Positions 53,974 to 63,772 of a DNA stretch of 64,000 nt are shown one piece after another. A model generated the notes under the pieces. It saw only the letters and a program-made list of their open reading frames with translations. It did no database searches and was not told the origin of the DNA. The position numbers and the translations under genes are program-made. How positions within the stretch are numbered: position 1 is the first letter of the stretch; every line of letters starts with the position of its first letter. Source of the stretch: Clostridium sp. OS1-26 (GTDB taxonomy: Bacteria; Bacillota; Clostridia; Clostridiales; Clostridiaceae); NCBI RefSeq assembly GCF_030915445.1, contig NZ_CP133264.1, positions 2,604,001 to 2,668,000 of the forward strand, given 5' to 3'.

Positions 53974-54729
53974 ATGGAGATACTCAAGGTAAATAATTTA
54001 ACAAAGATATACAATGCTTATAAGGGAGCAAAAGAATTAGTTGCTTTAGACGGAATCAGCCTAAGTGTAAACAAAGGTGATTTTGTTGGAATAATGGGAC
54101 CAAGTGGAAGTGGAAAAACTACTCTTTTGAATATTCTTTCAGGAGTGGACAAAAGCACTTCAGGAACAGTTATTATTGATAATAAAGATATAAGTAAAAT
54201 GAGTAAAGACCAATTATCCTTATTTAGAAGAAAGAATATAGGATATATTTTTCAAGACTTTAATCTTTTAGATAGCTTAACTATAAAGGAAAACATAGCA
54301 CTGCCGCTTATATTGGATAAAATAGCACCAAGGATAATTGAGAAAAAAGTAAAGAAGCTTATGGAAGATTTCAATATTGGTGATTTAATAGAAAAATATC
54401 CTTATCATATATCTGGTGGACAAAAGCAAAGGGCTGCAGCGGCTAGAGCTTTGGTTAATAATCCTGCTGTAATATATGCAGATGAACCAACAGGGAACCT
54501 GGATTCAAAATCATCGGATAGTATTATGAACACCATAGCAAAGATGAATGAGGAAATGAATAGTACAGTTTTTATGGTAACTCATGATCCTTTTGCAGCC
54601 TCTTTTTGTAAGAGAATTATATTTATAAAGGATGGCAGGATTAAATTAGAAATAACATCTGCTGGAGATAGAAAGAAATTTTTTGATAAGATATTAGAGA
54701 TACAAAGCTTTATAGGAGGGGAGGAATAA
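53974..54729 (+). CDS. BceA-like ABC transporter ATP-binding protein
   Basis: 251 residues. Walker A GIMGPSGSGKTTLLNIL, Q-loop GYIFQDFNLLDSLTI, signature HISGGQKQRAAAARAL, Walker B AVIYADEPTGNLDS, and H-loop MVTHDPFAASFC are all intact. It belongs to the MacB/LolD/BceA group. Its stop overlaps the permease start (TAATG). It energises the permease that frees peptide antibiotics from lipid targets or signals to the kinase. Confidence 0.93.
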   Translation: MEILKVNNLTKIYNAYKGAKELVALDGISLSVNKGDFVGIMGPSGSGKTTLLNILSGVDKSTSGTVIIDNKDISKMSKDQLSLFRRKNIGYIFQDFNLLDSLTIKENIALPLILDKIAPRIIEKKVKKLMEDFNIGDLIEKYPYHISGGQKQRAAAARALVNNPAVIYADEPTGNLDSKSSDSIMNTIAKMNEEMNSTVFMVTHDPFAASFCKRIIFIKDGRIKLEITSAGDRKKFFDKILEIQSFIGGEE

Positions 54730-56767
54730 TGACTTTTTCTTCTATAATATTTAAAAGCCTAAAGCACAATTTAAAGAAATATATTTCATTCTTTTTCGTT
54801 AACACCTTTATTGTGGCCATACTTTTTATGTACGGTAGTTTAATGTTTAATAATATTATAATAAAGGAAATAGGAAAAAGTATTATATTTGAAAATATGA
54901 AAATGGCATTTATCGGTATAGCAGCATTTTCAATAATCTTTATATCATATACAAACATTTCTTTTGTTAAATATAGAGGGAAGGAATTTGGAGTTTATTT
55001 AACTTTAGGAATGACAACTAGGGATTTGAGAAAAATGACTTTACTTGAAAATATAGTAATAGTGATAACTTCATTATTTGCAGGAATTATAACAGGATTA
55101 GTTTTCTCAAGACTATTTTATATGATTGTTAGCAAGATATTGATGATAGAAAAATCAATTTATCAAATAAGCTATAAAACATTTTTATTGAGTTCAGGTG
55201 TATTTTTAGTAATTTTTATAATCAATACAATTTTAACTAACATTTATATATGTAAGCTATCGATTATTGAGGTTATAAAGTCCGTTTCTAAAAAGGAAAT
55301 AGGCAAATCGAGATTAACCCTTGGTACATTAGCATTAATTATATTTTTGTTATCACTATACTTTTTACCTAAAACTCTTTTCAAACAAACCTTTAATGGA
55401 AATGATAATATGGTTATTTTTTTTGCAGTAGTCATAATAATTTGTCCTTATTTTATAATAGGTACTTTTATAGTTTTGTTTAAAAATGTGATAAAGTTAT
55501 TTCCAAAGTTATACAATAATAATCTGTTAATTTTAGCAAATCTTTCTCACAGATTCTCGGCATATAAAACAGTGTTATATATAGTATCGCTGCTAGTTAG
55601 TGGAGCCATATTTTTTATTGGTTTTACTTATAACTTATATAGTTCAGCAGAGGATCAAATTAATGAAACTCATCCTTATGAAATTATGTTTGTAGAAGAA
55701 AACAATTATAATAATATTTCATCTGGAGAGGTGGAAAATCTAATAAAAGCAAATGGAGGAAAGCTTGAAAAGTACTCAATTTTAGAATATATGCACCTTC
55801 CAGAGTATATGGTTATAGATGGTGAAGTAGAATTTTGGGATGACAAAGCTTCTATAATTAGTGAAAGTAATTATAACAAGCATATGAATACAAAAATAGA
55901 TGTAAAATCTGGAGAATTAGTTCAGGTAAATGTCATCAAAGAAAGGATGGCAAACCCTCATAAAAATAATGATGTAATATTTACCTTTGATGATGCGAAA
56001 AAAGTTGAAGAAAGAAGTAAAATATTTGATAAAGAATTTAAAGTGTCAAAAGAAAAATTCTTTAAGACTGTAGATAAAGATAATTTGCTTATAGCACCTG
56101 GAGGCAAAAAGGAATATATAAGTGCACCGTTCACTAATGATTATGCTACTAACATATATTATACAGGAAGTGCATTTATTATAGATGATAATGATTATAT
56201 AAGGATTAAAAATAAGATGAGCGGTAGTAGTATATCGAAAAATCACTTAATTAACCTAAAAAAGGGTGATAAAAAAAGATATTTAATGCTTTAGTAAGTG
56301 ATTTAGAAAAGGTTAACAAACAGAATAGAAAATCCACTGTAAAAGATTACAGACCAATATTTAAAGAAGAAATATTAAAAGCGTCTCTAAAAGAAAATGG
56401 GTCTTTCTTCTTTTCAATGATGTTTCTAGGATTAATCTTTTTAATATCATCAGGAGTAGTGCTTTACTATAAAGTATTAACTGATATAGAAGAGGAGCGT
56501 AAAAGAATTGAAAGTATAAGTAAAATTGGAATGACAAATAAGGAAATACAAAATACTTTATTAGGTGAGTTAAGAACTATATTCTTTGTTCCTATAATAC
56601 TAGGGGGAGGATTAGGATTATATTATCTTTCTGTTATGTTTAGTAACTCATCCTTAATGTATCTTTTAGTAAAGAAATCAATTATATTAGTATTAATTTA
56701 TGTTGTATTACAAGTAATGTTTTATTTTATCTGTAGACGAAGATATATAAATGAGGTGCTTAAATAA
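54729..56767 (+). pseudogene. BceB-like ABC permease (FtsX fold), split by a one-base frameshift
   Basis: The first frame (54729-56294, 521 residues) has the N-terminal helices, the FtsX-type helix cluster (about 55-290) and a large outside domain of about 200 residues, the BceB hallmark. It stops at RYLML. The remaining FtsX domain with three helices (FFFSMMFLGLIFLISSGVV and others, to RRRYINEVLK) is in another frame, ending 56767. Adding one A to the seven-A run 56271-56277 reads DKKKIFNALVSDLEKV and gives a protein of about 679 residues, normal for BceB. It is probably a base-call error. The family moves or releases cell-wall-active peptides such as bacitracin. Confidence 0.87.
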
Positions 56768-56941
56768 CTTTATGCAAATATTATTATACTCTAGTAGTTT
56801 AATTAAAACTCTAATTAAACCATCGATGCACGAAAATAGCATTTTAGAAAAGAAGAACAGAGAATATTTAGTTAAGTATAAGCAGATAATAACTGTATAT
56901 GCTTAATACAAGCGTTGGAATTAGAGGAGGATAGTAGTGAT

Positions 56942-58165
56942 ATGAGCGACATAATTAATAACAGGGAGTATAGACAGAAAGTGTTAAAGGAATTAATTAA
57001 TGAGCTTCACAATGGTAAGAATGCTGAGGAAGTTCAGGAAAGGTTTCATGATCTGGTTCATAATATATCCACAAAAGAGATATCAGAGATGGAAGCTGCT
57101 TTAATTAAAGAAGGAATGCCCGTTGAGGAGATTCAAAGATTATGTGATGTCCATGCTGCTGTATTTAAAGGATCGATAGAAGAAATACACCATCCTGATA
57201 AGTCACCTGGACATCCTATTCATACATTTAAGCTAGAAAACGAGGCTGTTAGGGAATATATTTATGAAAATATAAAAAAGAATTTAGAAGACTTTAAAGA
57301 AAATGATAATAATGATAATAGATATAAACTCATTGAAAACTTTAATATGTTGTGGGATTTAGATAAGCACTACAGCAGAAAAGAAAATTTGTTATTTCCC
57401 TATTTAGAAAAGTACGGAGTTACTGCGCCACCAAAGGTTATGTGGGGAGTAGATGATGAGATAAGGGCAAGCATAAAAGAAGTAAAATCTATGCTTCAAA
57501 ATGATTCAAACAATAAGGAAAACATTATCTCTAAAATAGATGAAGTTACAAATAAAATACAGGAAATGTTCTTTAAAGAGGAGAATATTCTTTTCCCTCT
57601 TAGCCTTGATAGTTTAACTGAAGACGAGTGGTATGAAATTGAATCAGATAGCGATAGTATAGGTTACTGCCTAACTGGTCCAGCAGATAAATGGAAACCT
57701 GTCAGAGCTGATGTGGAAGCTAGAGAACAGGAAAAAAAGCTTGCGGGTGAAGATTCAGAGGGATATATAAAATTTGATACTGGAATATTAAAGGCTAAAG
57801 AAATAAGCGCAATTTTTGATCACCTACCTGTAGATATAACTTTTGTTGATAAGGATGGCGTTGTCAAATATTTTTCTAATAGCAAAGAAAGAATATTCAT
57901 TAGAACCAAGGCTGTAATCGGACGAAAGGTTCAAAACTGTCATCCACCAGCTAGCGTGCATGTAGTTGAACAAGTAGCTGAAGACCTTAGAACTGGTAAG
58001 AAGGAACACGAAGACTTTTGGATTAAGATGGGAGATTTATATATACTCATAAGATACTTTGCTGTAAGAGATGATAACGGTGAATTTCTTGGAATACTTG
58101 AAGTTAGCCAAAATATTAAACCAATACAAGAAATTACAGGAGAAAAGAGATTAATATCTGATTAG
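56942..58165 (+). CDS. DUF438-hemerythrin-PAS protein
   Basis: 407 residues from the ATG at 56942, 11 bases after GAGGAGG; the TTG frame at 56915 lies upstream of that site. DUF438 is at about 1-75 (VLKELINELHNGKNAEEVQE). A hemerythrin-like HHE domain follows at about 80-235, with HPGHPIHTFKLEN, DKHYSRKENLLFPYLEKYG and FKEENILFPLS supplying the His/Glu di-iron ligands. A PAS domain is at about 280-405, containing VGRK-type RKVQNCHPPASVHVVEQV. Relatives sense oxygen, NO or iron in anaerobes, but none is fully characterised to my knowledge. It is a single gene with its own terminator. Confidence 0.88.
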   Translation: MSDIINNREYRQKVLKELINELHNGKNAEEVQERFHDLVHNISTKEISEMEAALIKEGMPVEEIQRLCDVHAAVFKGSIEEIHHPDKSPGHPIHTFKLENEAVREYIYENIKKNLEDFKENDNNDNRYKLIENFNMLWDLDKHYSRKENLLFPYLEKYGVTAPPKVMWGVDDEIRASIKEVKSMLQNDSNNKENIISKIDEVTNKIQEMFFKEENILFPLSLDSLTEDEWYEIESDSDSIGYCLTGPADKWKPVRADVEAREQEKKLAGEDSEGYIKFDTGILKAKEISAIFDHLPVDITFVDKDGVVKYFSNSKERIFIRTKAVIGRKVQNCHPPASVHVVEQVAEDLRTGKKEHEDFWIKMGDLYILIRYFAVRDDNGEFLGILEVSQNIKPIQEITGEKRLISD

Positions 58166-58253
58166 TGATATATTTATAAATGATAGAATTCAAAAGAAAA
58201 TCTCTAAAAATATAAAACAATATATAGTACAATTGTGTCTTAATTATAAAAAT

Positions 58254-58289
58254 AAGCCGGTTAGGATGATAATCATCTTACCGGCTTTT
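58254..58289 (+). terminator. Terminator after the DUF438 gene
   Basis: Stem AAGCCGGTTAGGATGA/TCATCTTACCGGCTT, 3-nt loop, then TTG. The following 390 bp hold no convincing gene. A 47-codon frame at 58472-58615 lacks a ribosome site. Confidence 0.8.
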
Positions 58290-58678
58290 GATATTGTATA
58301 ATCTTGCCTTTCTATTAAGATGAATAGGTTATAATTTCATATATGCGCATATGCTTTGATTACAGTTATATAATAATCTATTCTGTAAGATAAGAGTCAA
58401 TAAAAATTTCAAAATATATTTAAGGACTACATTGATATTTCTATGTTAAAATTATAATTAATTAGCATTATGTGGATAAAGGAAAAGTTAAGAAAGTATA
58501 CATTTTTTCTGTTTTGAAAAAGCGCTATATGCTATCGAAAACAATCACAGGCAGTGATAAAAATGTTGAATTTTTTAATGGCAATATAAGCAGCTTGGTT
58601 AAAAAATTAGATTAATATTAATTCATAATATTTTGGAGTTTTTTATTAGGTTAACTTAACAATTGAAGGAGTGATAAG

Positions 58679-59329
58679 GTGAATAATGTTTTACGCAAAA
58701 ATGGAAGAAGTATTATATATTTATTATTTATAACTATATTTATGTTATTTTTACCCTCTTGCAGCAAAGAGTATAAGGATGGAGAGAAAGAGCATAAGGA
58801 TGGAACAATTGTTAGAGCTAATCTTACAGATAAAGAACAGCAATTGATAAGAGGGTTTGGTGCAGCTGAACAATTTGTTTTTGACGTAAACCTTCAGAAT
58901 AAAGATATAAATTGGGTTGAATGTTGGGTTGATTATTACGAAAATGGAAAATTTAAAAATAAAATTTTAGGATCTGGTACACAAATAAATTTTAAGAATG
59001 AACCATTAGGTACGCTTATATTTTCTATACAAAGTGGTTTGACAAAAAGAGAAGAAGAAAAATGGATACTTTCTTATAGTTCAAAAGGAGGATCAGGAAC
59101 AGGAAGTATGGTTATAACAAAACCTAAAATATATACAAGCTCTTCCTTTTCAGCAAGGGAAAAAGGTGAGATTGTTATTGGGGAACCAGTAAATTTAGCT
59201 TTTATTGTTGAAGGAGATAATGTTTCAAGTACTCCTATAGATATATTTAATAGAAGCAGTATTTCTGCTGAGGAATTGGCGAAATATGATAGTGTTTATA
59301 TTTTTAGGTGTAAGTTTATTCATAAATAA
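58679..59329 (+). CDS. Predicted lipoprotein of unknown function
   Basis: 216 residues, GTG start after GAAGGAGTGATAAG. Signal peptide with lipobox LPSC (lipidated Cys at about 28), followed by a K/E/D-rich spacer. The body is beta-rich: GAAEQFVFDVNLQNKDINWV, ILGSGTQINFKNEPLGTL, IGEPVNLAFIVEG. I do not recognise the family. It is 98 bp before another lipoprotein gene with a terminator between them. Confidence 0.7.
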   Translation: MNNVLRKNGRSIIYLLFITIFMLFLPSCSKEYKDGEKEHKDGTIVRANLTDKEQQLIRGFGAAEQFVFDVNLQNKDINWVECWVDYYENGKFKNKILGSGTQINFKNEPLGTLIFSIQSGLTKREEEKWILSYSSKGGSGTGSMVITKPKIYTSSSFSAREKGEIVIGEPVNLAFIVEGDNVSSTPIDIFNRSSISAEELAKYDSVYIFRCKFIHK

Positions 59330-59348
59330 TTTTTCATGGAGGTTTGTT

Positions 59349-59377
59349 GAAGTTACTTTAAAAGTAGCTTCTTTTTT
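59349..59377 (+). terminator. Terminator between the two lipoprotein genes
   Basis: GAAGTTACTTT/AAAGTAGCTTC stem (one mismatch), six T. Confidence 0.8.
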
Positions 59378-59426
59378 GTGTATTATATTCAAAACATAAG
59401 CAAATATTATCTCTAGAGGTGATAAA

Positions 59427-60194
59427 ATGCGGAAAAATAAATTGATTTTGTTATTTTCAATTTTAATTTTAATTATATGTTTTTCTATAGGATGCAAAAC
59501 AAATAAATCAGCTCCAAAGAGCAGTACTAACACTCCAAATAGTAATAGTGAGCAGGTGAAAAAAGGCAGCGAATCACAAGAAAAGAAACAAGCACCACCT
59601 TCAAAAGCTGAATTGATTCCAGAGCCTAAAGCTAGCATAGAATCCAAATCTGCTCCAGAACCTAAGCCTGCTCCGGAACCTAAACCTACTCCAGAGCCTA
59701 AGTCTGCTCCAAGGCCAGAACAGCCTAGAATACAAGATAGCGAAAATAAGGTATTAACTACTTTTAGTACAACAATTTTAGATAGTGATGAAAATAGAGT
59801 TAATAATATAAGACTTGCATCTCAAAAAATAAATGGATTCGTACTTAATCCAGGGGAAACTTTTTCCTTTAATAGAGTTGTTGGAAAGAGAGAATATAGT
59901 AAAGGGTATAAAAAAGCCAAAATTTTGATAAATGGAGAAGCAAATGAAGATGTTGGAGGAGGAATATGTCAGCTAAGCAGTACTGTATATAACGCTGCAG
60001 TAAAATCTGGTATGAAAATTATAGAAAGGCATACTCACAGTGGTGAGGTTGGATATATCCCAAGAGGACAGGATGCTGCAGTAAGTTATGGATATAAAGA
60101 CTTAAAATTCAAAAATGTTAATAGCTATCCTGTAAAGTTTATAGTAAGTATAAAAAACGGTAAGGTATATGTTTCTACAATTAAGGCTATGTAG
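59427..60194 (+). CDS. VanW-family lipoprotein with proline-rich linker
   Basis: 255 residues. Signal peptide and lipobox FSIGC (Cys at about 22). A Ser/Lys-rich region then leads to a wall-spanning linker of EPKPAP/EPKPTP/EPKSAP units (about 66-95). The VanW-like domain (about 110-255) shows NNIRLASQKINGFVLNPGE, FSFNRVVGKREYSKGYKKA, and the hallmark EDVGGGICQLSSTVYNAAVKS with AVSYGYKDLKF. VanW proteins accompany some vancomycin-resistance clusters, but stand-alone surface copies are common in clostridia. Function is unknown; no van genes lie nearby. Confidence 0.88.
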   Translation: MRKNKLILLFSILILIICFSIGCKTNKSAPKSSTNTPNSNSEQVKKGSESQEKKQAPPSKAELIPEPKASIESKSAPEPKPAPEPKPTPEPKSAPRPEQPRIQDSENKVLTTFSTTILDSDENRVNNIRLASQKINGFVLNPGETFSFNRVVGKREYSKGYKKAKILINGEANEDVGGGICQLSSTVYNAAVKSGMKIIERHTHSGEVGYIPRGQDAAVSYGYKDLKFKNVNSYPVKFIVSIKNGKVYVSTIKAM

Positions 60195-60222
60195 ATATAA
60201 TTAAATAAATCATACAGAGGTC

Positions 60223-60262
60223 AAAAGAGAGAAATATACTGTAAAGGCATCTCTCTCTTTTC
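60223..60262 (+). terminator. Terminator after the VanW-like gene
   Basis: AAAAGAGAGA/TCTCTCTTTT, 19-nt loop; the T tract is part of the stem. Confidence 0.65.
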
Positions 60263-60357
60263 CTATGAGGATTGAATTTAAATATTTGGATAGTGTAAGG
60301 TGTAACATGTATAATATTAACATAAAAACTGTTAAAGGAACGAGGTAAGAGTTCATT

Positions 60358-62442
60358 ATGTTTGCAAAACAATCTGTAATAATTAAACATGAAAAAGGAT
60401 TGCATGCCAGGGTTATTGCAATGGTAGTTCACAAAGCTAGTGAAATACAAAAAAAATATAATGTAGAACTATTTATTACATATAAAGATAGAAACAAAAT
60501 ACCTGCTACAAGTGTTATGCCTTTAGTGCTTTTAAAAGTAAAAAGAAATGAAGAAGTAATTGTTGAGGCTTATGGTGAAAGGGTGGAAGCAGCAGTTAAT
60601 GAATTATGTAATTTTCTTCAAGGTGACTTTGATATTTCTGATAAAAATGAAATAAATCAAATAGATAACATAATAAATACTAACACTATAACCTGGGAAC
60701 AGGTTTTTGAGAGCATGGCTAATGGAATAGTGGTTAGTGATGAGAATGATGTAATAACTGTTCTTAATCCAGCAGCAGAAAATATCTTAGGAATAAACGC
60801 TTTAGAGGCAATTGGCAAAAAGGTTTACCATGTGATACCTAACTCTAGGTTGCATATTGTAAATAAAACTAAAAAAGCAGAGCTTATGTGTAAGCAATTA
60901 ATAGGAGATTCATTAATATTAACTAATAGAACACCTATTTTAATTGATGGACAATCTAAAGGGGCGGTAGCAAGTTTTGAAGATATTTCTAATTTTGAAA
61001 AAATAACAGGAGAACTTAAGGAAGTAAAGGAGTTAAAAGAAAGACTACAGCTTATATTGGAATCTGTTCAAGATGGTATATGTGTAATAAGTAATGAAGG
61101 AGTAATAACTTATGTAAATCCAGCTTACTTAAAAATTCTAAATGAAGAGGAAAAAGATTTAATAAATAAGAATGTAAAAGATATATCCCCTATGGGGGCT
61201 AGAAAAAAAGTATTAGATACAGGTAGGTTTATAACAGGAGCAATAAGTTATAAGAAAAATGGAGTCACTATTGTATCAAATATCAGTCCAATAATCATTG
61301 ATGGCGAAATGAGCGGTGCAGTTTCTGTTGTAAAGAATATAACTGAAGTTCAAGGTCTTTATGAGAAACTAAGCAAAGTATCTGCAAAGGCAGAATATTT
61401 AGAAGAACAGCTTTTAAGAACGAGGAAGCCTCATAGAGCTTTTGAAAAATTTAAAGGTAAAAGCGGTAAGGTGCTAGATGCTTTAGCAGTAGCTACTAAA
61501 GCAGCTCAAAGTAATTCTACAGTTTTAATAAGAGGGGAAAGCGGTACTGGTAAAGAATTAATTGCTGAGGGTATTCATTTTTCAAGCAAAAGGACTTCAG
61601 GGCCGTTTATAAGAATAAATTGTGCTGCAATTCCAGCTAATTTGTTGGAAAGTGAGTTGTTTGGACATGAAAAAGGGGCTTTTACTGGAGCTATAAAAAG
61701 AAAGTTAGGTAAATTTGAATTAGCACAAAATGGCACCATTTTTTTAGATGAAATAGGAGAATTGGACAAAAGTGTTCAAGCAAAAATTTTAAGAGTAATA
61801 CAAAGTAGGGAGCTGCAAAGGTTAGGCGGAGAGGAAACTATAAAAGTCAATGTGAGAATTATAGCTGCTACTCACAGAGATTTAGAGCAAATGGTTAAAG
61901 GTGGAGACTTTAGAGAAGATCTATACTATAGGTTAAATGTAATACCGATAATTATTTCACCTCTCAGAGAAAGAAAAGAAGATATAGCTTTATTGGTGGA
62001 ACACTTCATTGAAAAGTTGAAAGGTGAAGAGAATATAAAAGGTATAAGTAAGGATGCTATGGATGTACTTGTTAGCTATAAGTGGCCGGGAAATGTTAGA
62101 GAGTTAGAGAATCTGATAGAAAGAATTGTTGCTCTCACTGATAATGAGTACATAGAGGTAGAGGATTTGCCATCATACATAAAGGAAGAAGATGCGCCTA
62201 AAGATGAAAAAGAAAAAACAGTGGAAGTAGAATGCTTAAATACTAACACCATATTAAATAGCATAAAGGAGAATGAAGAAATACTACCTTTAGCGGAGTA
62301 TGAAAAGATCGTCATAGAAAAAGCGCTAAAAAAATATGGCAGCTATAATGCTGCAGGGAAAGCTTTAGGTATTACACATAAAACTGTAGCGGCAAAGGCA
62401 AAATTGTATGGAATTGAAAAAGTTGTGCTTTGGTTAAAATGA
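60358..62442 (+). CDS. HPr-PAS-PAS-AAA+ sigma-54 activator, probable regulator of the dihydroxyacetone kinase operon
   Basis: 694 residues. Residues about 1-85 form an HPr-like domain with the phosphorylatable His in [20 protein letters not shown]. Two PAS domains follow (about 118-225, [20 protein letters not shown]; 235-345, [20 protein letters not shown]). The AAA+ domain (about 365-600) has Walker [16 protein letters not shown], canonical GAFTGA, Walker [13 protein letters not shown] and [14 protein letters not shown] Fis-type HTH ends the protein ([20 protein letters not shown]). It lies 281 bp before dhaK, which has a -24/-12 promoter. The HPr domain implies PTS phosphorylation control, fitting a PEP-dependent DHA kinase. 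Confidence 0.92.
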   Translation: MFAKQSVIIKHEKGLHARVIAMVVHKASEIQKKYNVELFITYKDRNKIPATSVMPLVLLKVKRNEEVIVEAYGERVEAAVNELCNFLQGDFDISDKNEINQIDNIINTNTITWEQVFESMANGIVVSDENDVITVLNPAAENILGINALEAIGKKVYHVIPNSRLHIVNKTKKAELMCKQLIGDSLILTNRTPILIDGQSKGAVASFEDISNFEKITGELKEVKELKERLQLILESVQDGICVISNEGVITYVNPAYLKILNEEEKDLINKNVKDISPMGARKKVLDTGRFITGAISYKKNGVTIVSNISPIIIDGEMSGAVSVVKNITEVQGLYEKLSKVSAKAEYLEEQLLRTRKPHRAFEKFKGKSGKVLDALAVATKAAQSNSTVLIRGESGTGKELIAEGIHFSSKRTSGPFIRINCAAIPANLLESELFGHEKGAFTGAIKRKLGKFELAQNGTIFLDEIGELDKSVQAKILRVIQSRELQRLGGEETIKVNVRIIAATHRDLEQMVKGGDFREDLYYRLNVIPIIISPLRERKEDIALLVEHFIEKLKGEENIKGISKDAMDVLVSYKWPGNVRELENLIERIVALTDNEYIEVEDLPSYIKEEDAPKDEKEKTVEVECLNTNTILNSIKENEEILPLAEYEKIVIEKALKKYGSYNAAGKALGITHKTVAAKAKLYGIEKVVLWLK

Positions 62443-62486
62443 ACATGTTGGTAATAAGTATCAATAATTAACTAAAGTATCAGTTA

Positions 62487-62618
62487 AGACATCTGAAAGA
62501 AAATAACAAGTCAAAGATGTGACGGATATTTTGTGTCAGACAAGGAGGCAGGTTCCGCAGACGCAGTATGACGCAAAATAGACCAGCATACTGACTAGTT
62601 ATTTTCTTGAAGATGTCT
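62487..62618. repeat. Nested inverted-repeat element with alternative folds, between the activator and dhaK
   Basis: Three concentric stems: AGACATCT/AGATGTCT (62487/62611), AAGAAAATAAC-a-AGTCA with TGACT-a-GTTATTTTCTT (62497/62592), and ATTTTGTGTCA/TGACGCAAAAT (62528/62569, one G-T). The apex is GC-rich (AAGGAGGCAGGTTCCGCAG). A rival hairpin CAGTATG/CATACTG (62564/62587) is incompatible with the inner and middle stems. It ends 29 bp before the sigma-54 promoter, so it is not in the dhaK leader. I believe similar sequences recur in Clostridium genomes but cannot verify it. Confidence 0.55.
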
Positions 62619-62646
62619 AGTATAGGTATTTTAAAACGTTTTCTTT

Positions 62647-62662
62647 TGGCATAGATTTTGCT
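62647..62662 (+). promoter_or_regulatory. Sigma-54 (-24/-12) promoter of dhaKL
   Basis: TGGCATA-GATT-TTGCT with GG and GC 10 bp apart. It is 62 bp before the dhaK start and immediately downstream of a sigma-54 activator gene. Confidence 0.87.
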
Positions 62663-62723
62663 AATTCAAATAAGTACAAAGTAATAGATAATAAAATAAA
62701 TTAAAATTTTGGAGGAATATATT

Positions 62724-63722
62724 ATGAAAAAATTGATAAACGATCCTAATTTAGTAGTAGAGGATATGATAAAAGGAATGATAGCGGCTCACCCAGAATA
62801 TTTAAAAAAGAGTGATGCTGGAAACATATTAATAAGAAAAGATTCGCCGGTGAAAGGTAAAGTTGCCTTAGTAAGTGGAGGAGGAAGTGGGCATGAGCCA
62901 GCACATGCAGGGTATGTAGGAAAAGGAATGTTAGACGCTGCAGTAGCAGGTTCTGTATTTACATCTCCAACTCCAGACCAAGTTTATGAGGCAGTTAAAG
63001 CTGTTGATGGTGGAGAGGGAGTACTTTTAATAGTAAAGAATTATAGCGGAGACATAATGAATTTTGATATGGCAAAAGATATGGCTGATATGGATGGAAT
63101 AAAGGTAGAAAGCGTAGTAGTAAATGATGATGTAGCTGTTGAAAATAGCACATATACAGCTGGAAGACGTGGAATTGCAGGAACAGTTTTTGTACACAAA
63201 ATAGCTGGAGCAAAAGCAGAACAGGGTGCAAGTTTAACAGAGGTAAAGAGAGTTGCTGAAAAGGTAGTAGAGAATGTACGTAGTATGGGAATGGCATTAA
63301 GCTCATGTATAGTTCCAGCAGCAGGAAAGGCAAACTTTATATTATCAGAAAATGAAGTAGAGATAGGTATGGGAATACATGGTGAACCAGGAACTCATAG
63401 AGAAACTATAAAAACATCAGACGAAATAACAGAGCATTTAGTTACTAAAATATTAGAGGATATGCCAGTGGAAAAAGGGACTGAAGTTGCAGTTATGATT
63501 AATGGATTATCAGGAACTCCATTGATGGAGCTCTATATAGTTAATAAAAAAGTAAGTGAAATGTTAAGTGAAAGAGAAATTAAAATTCATAAAACTTTTG
63601 TAGGAGAATTTATGACTTCATTAGAAATGGCAGGCTGTTCAGTAACTATATTGAAATTAGATGATGAGTTAAAAACATTAATAAATGAGAAAGCAGATAC
63701 TCCTGCATTAAAGGTATATTAA
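62724..63722 (+). CDS. dhaK: Dihydroxyacetone kinase subunit DhaK
   Basis: 332 residues from the ATG at 62724 (ribosome site TTGGAGGAAT); the ATG 15 bases earlier overlaps that site. Signs are DPNLVVEDMIKGMIAAHPEY, the substrate loop VALVSGGGSGHEPAHAGYVG, and GMGIHGEPGTHRET with the His that covalently binds dihydroxyacetone. DhaK holds the substrate while DhaL-ADP, recharged by the PTS protein DhaM, transfers phosphate. The activator's HPr domain and sigma-54 promoter fit this PTS-linked form. Confidence 0.95.
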   Translation: MKKLINDPNLVVEDMIKGMIAAHPEYLKKSDAGNILIRKDSPVKGKVALVSGGGSGHEPAHAGYVGKGMLDAAVAGSVFTSPTPDQVYEAVKAVDGGEGVLLIVKNYSGDIMNFDMAKDMADMDGIKVESVVVNDDVAVENSTYTAGRRGIAGTVFVHKIAGAKAEQGASLTEVKRVAEKVVENVRSMGMALSSCIVPAAGKANFILSENEVEIGMGIHGEPGTHRETIKTSDEITEHLVTKILEDMPVEKGTEVAVMINGLSGTPLMELYIVNKKVSEMLSEREIKIHKTFVGEFMTSLEMAGCSVTILKLDDELKTLINEKADTPALKVY

Positions 63723-63772
63723 TTATTAAAGAAATACTAGTATATCTATGAAAATTTAAGGAGAGATATGAT

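Noticed and set aside
58472..58615. 47-codon frame starting at a GTG
   Set aside because: No ribosome site and no recognisable family; probably chance in AT-rich DNA.
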